A stretch of 64,000 nucleotides of DNA from Holothuria scabra (Eukaryota > Echinodermata > Holothuroidea > Aspidochirotida > Holothuriidae): assembly GCA_037179385.1 (NCBI GenBank), contig CM074179.1, positions 67,227,806 through 67,291,805 of the forward strand, given 5' to 3'. The translations under genes were made by a program, and so were the position numbers. Positions within the stretch are counted from its first letter, which is position 1, and each line of letters opens with the position of its first letter. Below, in pieces: positions 47,401-59,450 of this stretch. The notes beneath the pieces are model-generated. The model was not told where the DNA came from. It was given only the letters and a program-made list of their open reading frames with translations, and searched no databases.

Positions 47401-48920
47401 TGTGGAACCGCTACTAGAACTAGGGCCTATAAACATTAGGCCTGACTGTTAACACAGCAGCACCCATTAATTGATGCAGTCTTTGGCTCTTAATTTTCAC
47501 TAACATTTGTTCATTGCTTACTGGTCTCTCTGGTGCAATAGTTTAAAAACATATTCCTTTACTTACTGTGCTTCAGCATTTCATGAAAGTCCTCTAAGGA
47601 AAGCAGTCTTGCCCTTTCACTTCACGTTTCTTGAATTCATGGCACTTGCACACCACTGCATAGCACTCTCTGTAGTGTAAGTACAATAGCTTTTGTATAC
47701 GTACTAGCTGTGCCCGCGCCTATTTTGTTACATTGTACTGTACAGCATCTTTGAGCTTTGTATGGTACAGTGCTGTATCATGCATTGTGTGCATGCCAAG
47801 CTCTTACGTAATAGCTCCATTCAAACAATCATTGTATTGTGCTTTGATCCTGTTCAGTGTCACGGTTATCATAAGGATGAGCAACTTCAAAGGCAACAAA
47901 GATATGCATCAGCATGATGGGGTGGGGAGGGGATTGGAATTGTGTATGGAGGAAATGGAGAGAAGAAATGAGTACAATAATTGAGGAGGTTGTGCCTATG
48001 GACTGTAGATGATGCCAGGCCGCAAAGCTACAACTACCAAATTTCAAAGTGTTGTTGGGGTATACGAGGATATCAAGTACCGGCTAAGTGCCAGAAAGTG
48101 GAGTGGGGAAGGGAGTCAACAGGTCTCGGGCGTGGGTTGGGTATTGGAATGGCAAGAAGAATTTTCTATTCCAGCTGATATCCGTGCTGTGCATTACAGT
48201 ATCTCTGTGTATCCTTTCCAAGGTAGAGGAGGGGGTTATGCTGTTAGGGAAGACTGAAGCTAAAATTTTCAGGAAAATCCAGGGGTGCGGTTGTTGCCTA
48301 CTGGAGTTGCTATGGAGGACTTTACTGGAACCCTCAATTCATTTGAGCCCCAAAAAATTTGATAAGTGTGCCCCGCCCCCTCCAAAATTCCTATAAATAA
48401 AATGTGCCTGGGAAAATGATCAGGGAAATATTCAGGTTGAGAAGAATCTAAACTGGTATAGGTTGATACAAAGTTTCTTACTTTCCTGTCTACACCTTCA
48501 ATTGTACCTGTGTACAAATTGTGAGAGATGTATCAAATCCAGTTGGTTATAACTTATTTGTTTCATTGAGCTTTACATATCCTTTCAAATGAATTTGCAA
48601 CAGGTTGGCTTACACCAACAGACAACTTGACCATTTGCATCATTTACATGCATGTTGAACTGGACATGTTCCATTTATGTACAAAATATATACCATTCAC
48701 TGAATGGTTTCCAGTTTGAACCATTTGGAACCATTTGCGAACACCAAAGCCATTCGCGAACCATTTGCATTCCATTCAGGTATGCGATCACATAACCATT
48801 CAGATGTACATTTCCATTCATATACCATTTGAAATCCATTTGAGACCATTCGGGTCCATTCAGAACCATTCGGAACCATTCAACTTTTCCAAATGGTTTC
48901 GAATGGAATTTAACCCTGGG
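44461..48920. mobile_element. DNA transposon-like unit with subterminal AATGGT arrays
   Basis: The left end CCCAGGGTTAAATTCCATTT and the right end, whose complement is CCCAGGGTTAAATTCCATTC, are inverted repeats of about 30 bp. Each end is bordered by AT. Next to the left terminus (44490-44830) are about two dozen ATGGT words, as in 'gaatggtcctgaatggtccc'. Next to the right terminus (48680-48910) are about as many CCATT words, the same word on the other strand. Mirrored subterminal arrays of this kind usually bind a transposase. The 3.8 kb interior has only weak frames (minus strand 45436-45726, plus strand 48009-48257) with no known domain, so this copy is probably non-autonomous. A 2-bp AT duplication would fit ISL2EU-type elements, but this is only a hint. 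Confidence 0.65.
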
Positions 48921-50100
48921 ATGTTATTAAAAATATCGTTGTAAGGCTAAATATCGAGGTCGAATTACCCATGAAGAATCTGATTACAAGTTCTGCCATT
49001 GATGAAAAAGGCTGCCTGCATTGGTAGTCATGCAGGTTGAAAATGCCAACAAGATATAGGAATCTCTGCATCTTGTTCTATGTATTTCCAAAAGTTAGTA
49101 GCTTTACTGGAAGGGTGTTCTTGCCTTAACCTCTCCTTCAGAATAGCGATCCAGCAATCATCCAATCCCCTCTAATGAAACTCATGGCAGGCATGATAGA
49201 CGCACAGTCCCTCTATTTCAATCACCAGCGTAGGTATGCCCTGGGCCGTGTCACTCCTCATTGATACAACATTTTGGTGAGCCTTAAAAACTTAAATATT
49301 AATACAAAATTCCACTCTTTTTACTAGAAAGGTAGCTTATAGGGCACCATATTTTATTAGAAGACACCTGTCAGTTAAACAAAATCAAACGGAAGGGTAA
49401 CAAAACCTCTCCTTAGACCCTAGGTCATGGGTCAGGAGGAAGACTGCTCCTCAAATTACCGCAAAATATAAACTGCGGACAGAGGTGTGAAAAGTGAAAA
49501 AACCGGGCAGCTACCTAAGTCCTAAACTATCAGACATTCTTCAAACATAATTTTTGTCAGGATTGTAGAGAAGGTACAGCCGGTTAGGCTGCAATTTTGA
49601 AACCAGTGAAGAGATATTAGTGTAACGTGAGTATTTCGGAAACGTGGGCGAAGTAAAATAGAGAGAAGAACATAGACACAAAAAAGGAACGGAGACGAGG
49701 CTGGCCGAAAATGAACTTAACTGTATTGCGACCAAATCAAAACTCAATGAAAACTTATCACAACTAAATTGTCATTACGTAACTTAAAATTATATGAAAA
49801 TGAATCGACAACGGGAACTACATAACATTCAAATGATAAAGGCCATGACGTAAATACTGAATATTCAAACATAAACTTTTTGCATTCCGTTTACATCTTA
49901 CATTAGCAACGATTAGCTCCATCTTTGTCGTTACACGTTTATTTTCTTTGGGCCTCTGCATAGATTATATGTTAGAACAGATGATCACCATATGACTTGC
50001 AGTTGGGAAAAAAAAAATGAAATTTAAACTAATCCAACCACAAAACCTTCATAATATGGATTTGCTTCTTTGTTATGTCTGATTTTACCTAGGTACCTCA
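48921..50100. other. gene-free stretch
   Basis: No recognised gene or repeat structure beyond AT-rich sequence. Confidence 0.45.
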
Positions 50101-50112
50101 TCAAAGCGTAAA

Positions 50113-50367
50113 ATGTCCAATCAAGGAAACATGCTGAAAAAATTGGACAAAATTCAGTCAAGATTGGAAGACAAAATCGTTTTGGAAATGGAGAAAATGA
50201 GTCAGGTACAGACCGAAATTGACGAAAAGTGGCAGAATCGAAGTTCGAAGATCGAACAAAATGTAATGGAAAGCTTTGCTACACTAAACGACTTTTTGGA
50301 AGGAAACATGCATACATTTCAGCAACCAGTACAACGCCATTTGGCCGCTCATTCAACACAACCGTGA
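50113..50367 (+). CDS. small coiled-coil protein or exon, unknown
   Basis: An ATG-started frame of 84 codons begins 'MSNQGNMLKKLDKIQSRLED' and ends in a stop after 'RHLAAHSTQP'. Residues 5-60 are charged with hydrophobic residues at heptad-like spacing (LKKLDKIQSRLEDKIVLEME), suggesting a coiled coil. A possible acceptor (ttttacctag) lies just upstream, so this may be a final exon. I do not recognise the family. The frame is short enough to be chance, although the composition is protein-like. Confidence 0.3.
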   Translation: MSNQGNMLKKLDKIQSRLEDKIVLEMEKMSQVQTEIDEKWQNRSSKIEQNVMESFATLNDFLEGNMHTFQQPVQRHLAAHSTQP

Positions 50368-52159
50368 ACTAAATTTCAGGAGTCCTGTAGCTAGGCTATA
50401 CGTTTAAACAGGTAAATTGAAGTATTGGTCCGTGTCTTAATAATTATGCAACAGCCAAAAACTTCTTAGTTAAATGTTGTTAAGAACACCTGATGCACAC
50501 ATGCATGTCAAGTGAACATTACGACAGGCATCGATATTTTTCAGGTTGTGGTTGTGAGTGAGTATATTAAATCATTTTTTTTTGCTCTGTTTTATATTTT
50601 GTAGGTTTCTGAAATTCACGCGCATCTCAATTGTATTTATTCTGTCATGGGTGGTTACTGTGTTTTTGATCAACCATTTCATTTTCTATTTTGATACTTG
50701 ACATGTGTTAAGGTCTTTACATTTTTCGAAAGAATTGCTCAACTGTACTTATCAGAAACAAAAACAATGATAAAAAGGCTAACAAAAGAAGCTTCATTCT
50801 AGAACACCATTTTTATCAGAAGAGGACAGAGAGAGAAGATGTGCATTACTTAATATTCATAGAAATGTCTCCTCTCGGTTAAAAAAAAATCACATCAAAA
50901 TTGAGTTTGGATATTTTTTGGCTATTTATATTTTGTATGTGACTATGTGTGGTTGCATTCTTTGGTACGGTAAATTGGGGGATACGGGTGTTTAATGTAG
51001 GGTGCAGTTAGTTTAAACATTTTTCTGAGGTTGATTCAATCAGCAGCAACTGGCCAAGCAATCCCATGTATCATATATGTCTGACTCATTCACACACAGA
51101 CAGCTTAATTTTTCAGCACCATACAGTTCGGGAGATAACCTCTTTCAGGGAAAAAAGTTTTTTCACCCGATCGCGGAGAAAGGCTATGAGTGGCGCCATT
51201 TTCAAACTTCCCTCTTGATGCTTTGCGGTTTTACAGCGCGCAAAAACGTTTAAAACACCTGGAAAATTTCATCGATTTTAGGAAAGAATTTTTTTTTGAA
51301 TATTTAGAAACTTTGTGGCTAGGAGAACAAAACTTGTACTGGTACTGTTTGGGTCCTTAAGTACTTGAACTTGTTAAAGTAATATTGAACAGCAAAACTG
51401 CTTAGAACTTCCAACTTTTAAATGTTTACACTTCATTGTTGTTTTCAATTAAATAGGGCAACATTGCAACACAAATTCTGTTGAAGGATACATAATCTTA
51501 CCCATTTTTCTCCCTTCATCATTAAATAGAAAATGAGGACTCTAAGACTCCCAACCATTCCACAATTCTTAATCCATTTGCATATATTAGTATAATATGG
51601 TTTATTACTAGGAAAATGGTTTGGATGCTATAATTTTGGTTTGTTGATAATTATTCGGCTTCCAAAGGAATTTTTTTATAGGACAGGTACACAAATTAAA
51701 CCAAAAAGTATTACTCTTGCTATGGCCTGAAAAGCTTTAATTGGGTATTTAGAATACATTTTATAATGTTATATCTGAATTAATATGGCCATATAAAAGT
51801 TTATATGTATATCTGGCATGATATTTTAATAAATAACATTCAGTTTGATATGACCACATAAAACTATAGGTACGTTCTGTATCAAAAGATATTCAGATTG
51901 AAATGGCCACATCAAATTTTGTATGTAAATCCGGAAAGGTATTTAAATAAATGGTAACTGGCCTGATATGGCAATGCTCTTCGAGGAATGTTTTGTAAAA
52001 GTGACAAATTTGTAATTTAAGGGACCCAGTACAGTAATGTATAAATAGTTGTGAAGTTTTGTCCTCTTGTTATATCAAAACCAGATCAATAATTATCTTT
52101 TATGTCTCCTGTTTTTTGAAGTTGTTTGTAGAGGTGCAAAGTTTTCTTTTCGATTTTAG
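50368..52159. other. gene-free stretch with a diverged dispersed repeat
   Basis: No gene. The segment 51130-51290 resembles 3984-4507 in part (see that entry). Tandem repeat at 51755-51985 is listed separately. Confidence 0.45.
51755..51985. repeat. diverged ~60-65 bp tandem repeat
   Basis: About three and a half units share words such as 'gatatggccatataaa', 'tatgtatatctgg' and 'atattttaataaataac'. Units start near 51772, 51840 and 51895. Copies are imperfect. Confidence 0.5.
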
Positions 52160-52383
52160 GCTCAGCACTACTGCAGCTGTTATGTAGTGCTGTGAAAAAA
52201 AGGAATTTAAGATTTACTCCGAAACAATATCTGTTAGTAGAGGTAAAGCTACTAGGTCTCGTACTTACCACCGTTCTATTATTTCTCGTACTCTTAACTT
52301 CGGTGACTTGTAATGAGACGGCTCCAAAGGCGCAGGGAGATTTGGAAGACGCACGGGAACAGCTACATTATTATTTTGTATGA
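52160..52383 (+). pseudogene. possible ABCA-type transporter N-terminal exon, truncated
   Basis: After an acceptor (cgattttag) a phase-1 frame encodes 'ALLQLLCSAVKKRNLRFTPK', then a hydrophobic helix 'LLGLVLTTVLLFLVLLTSV', then a polar segment ending at TGA 52381-52383. The pattern of a LLxLL block, basic KKRN and one long helix resembles the first cytosolic/membrane segment of ABCA transporters, and also other membrane proteins. No further exon follows because the L1/Tx1-type LINE begins about 40 bp later. The assignment is weak. Confidence 0.3.
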
Positions 52384-52419
52384 ACATGAATTAGAAGGTA
52401 CTATTGTAAAATTTAGGCT

Positions 52420-55400
52420 AGTTGGGTAGAAGAGAGAGCGACAAAACTCAAACATAATTTTTGAATTTGGAAAAGCGAAATAGAAGACTTCCTTTTACTA
52501 ATGAATTATTCAATGAAAATGGTGTGTTATTAAACGATTCTCCGCACATGTTAGATAAAATTTGGTCCTCCTATACTTTTCTTTACCCAGCCAAACACTG
52601 AAATTTGAAGGAATATTCCGATAACCTTCCAAATTTCATTCTGAATTGGATTTTTGGTTTCGATGAACGAGAAACTAATGAAGTCATGATGGTTTGTGTG
52701 TATGTGTATGCACGTGTGTGCATGTGTGTGTGAGTGTGTGTGTTTGTGTTTGTGACACTTTGCTTGTTAACACGATGTCTCAATATAGGAATGTGTAACA
52801 GTTTTCAAACTTGGTACATTGATTCCTCATATTTAGAGGAAGAACCCCGATGTTTTTAAGGAAGTTCAAAGGCCATTGGGGTCACGAGGGGTCGAAGTTT
52901 GAAAAACTTGTTAAGGCGATATCTCAAGGTAGGAAACTAGGATAGATAGCACAGTAAACTTTCCCCGGAGCAGCAACTTGTTTGTGAGGGTGAGCTTACT
53001 TTAGACGAACTAAGCAGATCCTTACTCTCAATGTCTGATAACAAATCACGTGGTTCAGACAGTCTGCCTTGTGAATTCTATAAAACAATTTTGAATGAAA
53101 TAGGAATGTTAGTTCTTAATTCCTTCAATAAAGCCATTCAAAACGGTCATATTACTGACGAACAGGGAAGAGCCTGTATAACATTAATCCCAAAGCCTTC
53201 AAAGGACGCTTTTTAAAAAACTGGCGCCCCATTGCTCTTTTTAAACGTAGACTACAAAATTGTCGCAAAAAGTCTTGCAAGCCGTTTGAAGCAAGTCCTC
53301 CCTGACCTGATCAGCCCCGAACGGACGGGTTTTCTGAAGAACCGTTTTATCGGTGAAAACATTAGGTGTATTTTAGATCTTATTAACTATTGTGATAGTC
53401 AGTCTGTTCCTGGGGCTCTGTTTCTGTTTTTGGATTATGAAAAGGCGTTTGACACTTTAGATCTAGAGTTCTTATACAACACGCTTTCCATGTTTAATTT
53501 TGGTAACGAATTTAAGAACTGGATAAGAGCGCTTTATAATAATATTTCATCTTGTGTTGTCTACAATGGTTTCTTTACTGAATATTTTAGAGTATCTAGA
53601 GGGGTTCGCCAAAGCTGCCCATTGAGTCCGTGCTTATTTATCATATGCAGTAAGATATTTAACTTTTTAATTAAGACCAACATGAATATTAAAGATATTA
53701 CCGTTAATAATCGAAACTTAAAAATTTCTTATTACGCAGATGATACCGTTATTATAACTGATGGCTCCGTAGGCTCGATCAATGAAGTTGTTAATGTACT
53801 CAATCGGTTCTCAAAAGTGTCTGGCCTAATGGTTAATCTAGAAAAATCTTACCTTTTCCCACTCGGTCCCCTCTTCTCCAACCCCGCTGAATTTTTTCAC
53901 GATGTTCAGTTTAGGATCAGTAACGGACCCGTCACGTATCTAGGAATTTCTTTTACGCATCACCATGATGACTTTTTTGAATAAAATTATTTGCCGAAAC
54001 TCTCTCGAATCAAAAATCTCTTGAATCTCTGGTCTTCCAGAGACCTCACTCCGATAGGCAAAGTTCTAATTATCAAAAAATTCGCAATATCTCAACTGGT
54101 CTTTTTATTGACTGTTTTACCTGACCCCCCAAATTTTTTTTTCGAGAATTACACTCTCTTCTTTACAAATGGATATGGTCAAATAAGCCAAACAAAATCA
54201 AACGCTCGGTCCTATTGAACCAAAAGTGCAATGGTTGCCTTAACATGATCGACATGGAACTATTCTCAAAGAGTTTAAAATGTAAATGGGTGAAACTTTA
54301 CTTAGACGAAAGCTTGGGAGGATGGAAAGTATTTTTTGACATGGCCCTTGAACACTATGGAGGTAAATTTCTCTTTGATTAAAATTATAAGAATATTGAT
54401 GTTAATATTTCAAACAAATTTATTTATGAAGTCTGCAGTGCATGGTCTCTATTCAACTTTCGACCTCCAAATCACTTTGGTAGTCAATATGTTGTAAATA
54501 ATTCCTTTATAAAGATTGATAAGAATATTGTTAATTCAAAGGTCTTGATGGTAAAACATGCATATGTTGTGAATGATTTCTTTGATGAAAATGGCAATAC
54601 CTTAACCTATAATGCATTCATTACGAAGTTTGATATTACGCATAATCTTCCATTCATTTTGTTCTATGGAATTTTAGCGGCAATTCCCAGAGAGTGGAAA
54701 GCCCATATTGAACACCTCGAAAACCATTCTGAAAATGTTTTGCGCCTCATCAGTTTTACTACTAATGGACGTCATACTAAGTTTGTATACAACTACTTTG
54801 TGAAATTAAAAGTCTCAACCCCTCGTGCTGTTTTAAATGGGAAGAAATTAGTAACTTTAATGGTAACTGGCACAGAGTGTTCTTGCTACCATATGCTGCT
54901 GTTCGTGGCACTAAAGTCCAGTTCTTCCAATTACGCTTTATCCATAGAATTATTGGTACTAATTTTTTCGTACATAAAATAAAAGTAAAAGACTCACCAT
55001 TATGTACATTTTGCAATTCAGAAAGCGAAACCCTCGAACACTTATTTTGGTCTTGTCGAGTAAGTCAGCTGTTTTGGCGAAGTATTTCTGTACTCTGCCT
55101 TAAGGAAGGCTTCAGTATTACTTTAGAACATGTGAATTTTGGTGTATTAGAGGACATTAAATGCCCCATAAAATTTTTTATATTGAATTCAAAATATTTT
55201 CTTTTTAAATGTAAATTAAAAAACAAACCTCCAGAAGCGCATACCTTTTACTGTAAGTTCAGATTCTTGTAAGATGTAGAATACCATATTTTGCGTAAGC
55301 AGAACAATGACCTGCGAACTTAACGTTTTCAAGAAATTTTCAAATCGACAGGCTGATTTTCCCAAGCCCCAGGATGTATTACCTCATGGTAAATCCTTCC

Positions 55401-55735
55401 TTCATATATTACGAAGTACTCATCTGCAAGTAATTGCACGCTCAAAATCAGTTAATTTTGTTATAGCTTAATTGACACTGCCACATAAATTTGTCAGCGG
55501 AAAATGCAATTGTATTCCAATGGATATATTTAAGGATGACCTTTATGTCAAGGTTATGTATTATTTATTTTTGTAATTGATGAAACTTTAATCAATTGAA
55601 ACCTCAGTAATTATTGAGACTTCATCTTGTAAATATTGTATATAATCTGTATAAAAATTCCAGAATATTGAATGAATCCATGGAATGAAATAAAGAAGAT
55701 ATAATAAACGGAGATGGAAAAAAAAAAAGAAACCT
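52420..55735 (+). pseudogene. L1/Tx1-type LINE, copy A
   Basis: The pre-RT region near 52470-52610 ('LPFTNELFNENGVLLND') is split from the RT by a (TG)n plus minisatellite insert. RT resumes near 52960 ('ELTLDELSRSL', 'NKSRGSDSLPCEFYK'). It then shows 'NVDYKIVAKSLASRLKQVLP', 'GALFLFLDYEKAFDTLDLEF', 'GVRQSCPLSPCLFI' and an intact catalytic 'YYADDT' at about 53730-53747. A frameshift lies at about 53216, with stops near 53982 and 54218. The C-terminal zinc-binding segment 'CTFCNSESETLEHLFWSC' is near 55006. The 3' end has A-rich sequence ending in A(11) at 55718-55730. It is inactive but well preserved, and 5'-truncated. Confidence 0.85.
52692..52945. repeat. (TG)n plus minisatellite unit inside LINE copy A
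   Basis: TG-rich sequence (52692-52756) is followed by 'gcttgttaacacgatgtctcaa', a 'ttcaaaggccattggggtcac' core near 52866, and the start of a second unit. Order and orientation match the intron copy at 27984. Confidence 0.75.
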
Positions 55736-55754
55736 CAATGCATTTTTGCATTCT

Positions 55755-58700
55755 AGTTTTTATGTGATCGTTATCTTAGGAACAATGAATGTAGGACTGC
55801 TTTACTTTCAATGACAAATTGCAAATCACCTAGGAGTGATGGAATCTCTATTGAGTTTAATAAGTTCTTTTGACCTTTCATTCAAGATTTTGCTGTTGGC
55901 TCTCTGAAGCTTTTGATAATCAAACATTTTCATTCGAGCAATCTAGAATTACGTTAATTCTCAAACAATATAAAGGTTTAACACATTTAGGTTTTAACCA
56001 ACCATTATCTTTTTTAAATACCGATTACAAAATTGCAGCAGAGGCAATAGCCAGCTGTTTTAAATACTTGCTAAGGAGTATTATTGATAGTAACCAGACC
56101 GGCTTTCTTCAAAATGATTTATCGAATAAGATGCTCATTTCATTTTAGATTAAGTAGAGTATAGCAGTGCAAATAATATTTAAGGATTCACTGTTTTCTT
56201 AGATCCAAACAAAAAGAAACAAAACCGAAAAAGAAGAAGAAGAAGAAGAAAAAAAAAAAACACGTTTGATTCATTAGATGGAAAATTTATCCATAGAACC
56301 TTGGTATGTATTAAGTTTGATGACATCTTCAAATCTTGGTTTTGAACATTTGATAATAGCTGCACTGCTCCTGTATTTAATAATGATTTTTCTACTGGAC
56401 TTTTCAAATTAAAAGAGGTGTAAGACCGGGATGTCCATTAAGTCATTTTTAAATATTTTTGGTGCAGACATACTTGTCAGACAAATTTCATTAAATTAAA
56501 TCTTCAGGGACAAAGCTATATAGCTATATTGTTCTTTTAACCGAGGGCAATCGCAATTCTTTTTTTGAAATGTTGAATAATTTACACGAATTTCACCCTG
56601 CATCAGGACTTAATATCAATTTGAGTAAATCGCGCATGTTTCCTTTAGGTCCTCATGTTACGACTCAACTCATTTTTCTCGCTGACTCGGACTTTGGAGT
56701 TACACCTTTTCTGATTCCCATTAATTTTTTTGTTTGCATACCTTCATAGACGTAAGGTGTATATTATTTTCTAACAAGAATCTCACAGCTGTCTCAGCGA
56801 TGAGAAATATTCGGTTAATGAATGGGAGGCCAGATTCTTTCTCACATGGTTCTACCACCTTTCCTGATTCCCATTAAATTTCTTGGAATCAGCTTAAGTC
56901 ATAACGGGAATGGCCTTCTCAGATTAAATTTTCTTCAGAAATTGTCCCGTCTCAAAAATATTTTAAATCTGTGGCTCGATTAAAAATTTTAATCCCTGCG
57001 GGAAAACACCATTGTTACCTCATTCGAACTTTCACAGCTTGTTTTTCCTTTTCAAATTTTGCCCGATCCCCGATTATTTTGTCAACGAAGTTTAAACTTG
57101 CTTTTTTACTCTATTTGGTCTGGAAACCAGTTACGATAAAACAAAATACTTTGAGCAGCTTTATCGAAGATGTGTTCTTATATGTTACTCGTGTAAAAAG
57201 TTTCATTTCTGCTTTGAAAATTAGGTAGTGCACTGTTAAAAATTTCTCTGTAAAATTTACATAATTTTTATGGCAAATTTTTTTCCAACCAAATAATGTT
57301 TTTTTTACAGCCAAACTGTAATCATGAAAAAACATTAAGTGTTTGTTTTTTCTTTACAGTTTTTGCATGTAAATTAGTTTACAAACGTCTACTGTTAAAT
57401 CGAATTACAGAATTGTTCTGGTTTTTTTTACCTTAATTTTATGTGAATTTACAGCCTACTGTTTTCATTCTCGGCGTTTTAATATTTATTGTAATATCGC
57501 TTTTTTTCCTTTCATATGTTATTACGTAACATACACTTCACCATTACGTAGATCAGGTATTTGCTTATCAACGTAATGTGTCGTTACGAAGTTATTTTCA
57601 ATCAAAACACAATGAGGATACTTTGTTATCACATTGTTGTCCAGTAGACTGCTATCTCTAGGAACTTTGTAATTGGAAAGTCACATTTTTTGTACAATAT
57701 AATAATTTTTTTAAAAATAAATATGACAGAGAATGCAAATACATTGGTTGCAAACATTTCCAGACAAGGTAAACAATAAGTTTATCACTTCCTGATTAAA
57801 AAACGCCAAAAAAGATATTACTCAAAGCAACAGCAATCCTTTTGTTAGGAAAATGCCTACAAAATAAGCTCCACCCATTTATCCAAAATGAGAATTACGT
57901 CATAAAGTGGTAAATTTACAGACTCTTTCAAGTAAATTTGTGAAACGTTTTTAATTCGATCAAGTGCATGAGCGCCTGTGGCGATGAGTTGACATCAGTA
58001 TACCAATTGTCAGTATAATAAATGTAAGTTAATTTTCAAATAGGGCCATAAATTTGCCAAAAATGTTTTCTTTTTTAACTGAAACTTCGCAGAACAATGC
58101 ATGTTATATATTGAAAATTTTCTAGCTATTTCTTATTTGTTTGTTTGTTTGGGCTTATTTTTGTTTCTTTTTCAGCTTAAAAACAAAATGAATGTTTGTT
58201 AAATGACAGTATATTTATGTGAAATCAGAAAAATTCAAAATACTGTTAAAATTTCTGTACAATTACAGAAAAAGTTTTACAAAGCAGTAAAATTTGGTTA
58301 AAAAAGCAGACAGAAATGGTTTTTCAAATAAACAGAAAATACATGTTAAACAACCTTTTTTTTTATTGTAGCAATACAAAGTGTCTGTAAAGATACAGAA
58401 AATTTCTATTAAAAGTAAAATACAAAAAGTTTAAGTTAAAAAAAGTCTGTAAATTTACAGAAATTTTTAACAGTGTGGAATCAGGGAATGGAATGTAATT
58501 TTTGGCTATTATTTGGAAGATTACGCTGGTCAGTTATTATTCCATTGTAACTTTAGAAGTACCGATGTCGTTCATTTTAGTAATGCTTTTGTTAGAAATA
58601 TTTGTCAAACTTGGGATAAAATGACCTTTTATAGTCCTGGTGATCACTTTGGTTCCAAAATTCTTTGGAATAATAGTTTTAAAAAAGTTAACAACAGGAC

Positions 58701-59450
58701 GGTGTTTTTCGAAAAGCTCTTCAACTCAGGAGTTCGGTATGTTAGGGATATTTTCTTTGATAATAATACGCCTTTGAGTTTTCAAGTGTTCTGTTACATA
58801 TATTGTATTATAGGGTATCCTTTTACTATTAACTTTGGCTAAAATCTCTGCAATTCTCAGTGAATGGGAGGTAAAAAAATTATTTGAGAAAGATGGACGG
58901 TTTACCGATGCCGTTACTAAAAAAATTACTTAATCTCAACTAGCTCACTCCAAAATCATTTCAAATAATGCTTTACTACAAAAATCGTTGGAGAAGTGGA
59001 ATTCGAAAGTGAATTTAACAAAGGAAGAATGGACGGTGATTTTCAAAATCATTTCCTTAACACTTTCTGCAATTAAAATAATCTATTTTCAGTTCCGATT
59101 TCTTCACAGAATTTTAAGTACTAATAAGATCATTTTTTTTTATTAATTAGCTCAACCATCTTTTATGTATTTTCTGCTATATCCAAGTTGAAACATTAAT
59201 TTTGGGACTGTTTCTTTACATTGCCGTTTTCCTATAATTTAAGTAACATTTATTTGAAAGACAACTTATCTTTCTAAAAGAGGATTCCTTTTCTGGTACA
59301 ATTTGTTAAGTGATCATCCCAACTAGTGTTTTAACTATTTAATCTCCATTGTGAATATAACCGTTTAAGTTTCCTGTTGCGAAAATCAAAGCCAAATCTC
59401 TTTCAGTTTAAGAGCAAGTTGAAATTTATTATGAAATTTGAAGATAACAT
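55755..59450 (+). pseudogene. L1/Tx1-type LINE, copy B, heavily degraded
   Basis: Blocks parallel to copy A appear in order. They are 'NCKSPRSDGISIEFNKFF' (near 55815), 'FLNTDYKIAAEAIASCFK' (near 56010) and 'SNQTGFLQN' (near 56092). 'SGLNINLSKSRMFPLGPH' (near 56605) follows, and 'YAGQLLFHCNFRSTDVVHF' comes after a 1.2 kb insertion. A degraded C-terminal segment continues to about 59450. Many stops and shifts are present and the catalytic box is not intact. A GAA/A-rich patch is at 56231-56262. It lies head-to-tail directly behind copy A. Confidence 0.7.
57231..58475. mobile_element. non-autonomous element with CACTG termini
   Basis: Ends are inverted: CACTGTTAAAAATTTCTCTG at the left and the complement of CACTGTTAAAAATTTCTGTA at the right. 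Words such as 'tttacagaaa' and 'ctgtaaatt' recur throughout the body. It interrupts LINE copy B. CACTG ends recall CMC-type elements, but no clear target duplication was found. Confidence 0.65.

Noticed and set aside
48009..48257. 82-codon frame starting 'MMPGRKATTTKFQSVVGVYED'
   Set aside because: It looks somewhat protein-like but has no known family, no splice support and overlapping frames; left as a note within the 44.46-48.92 kb element.
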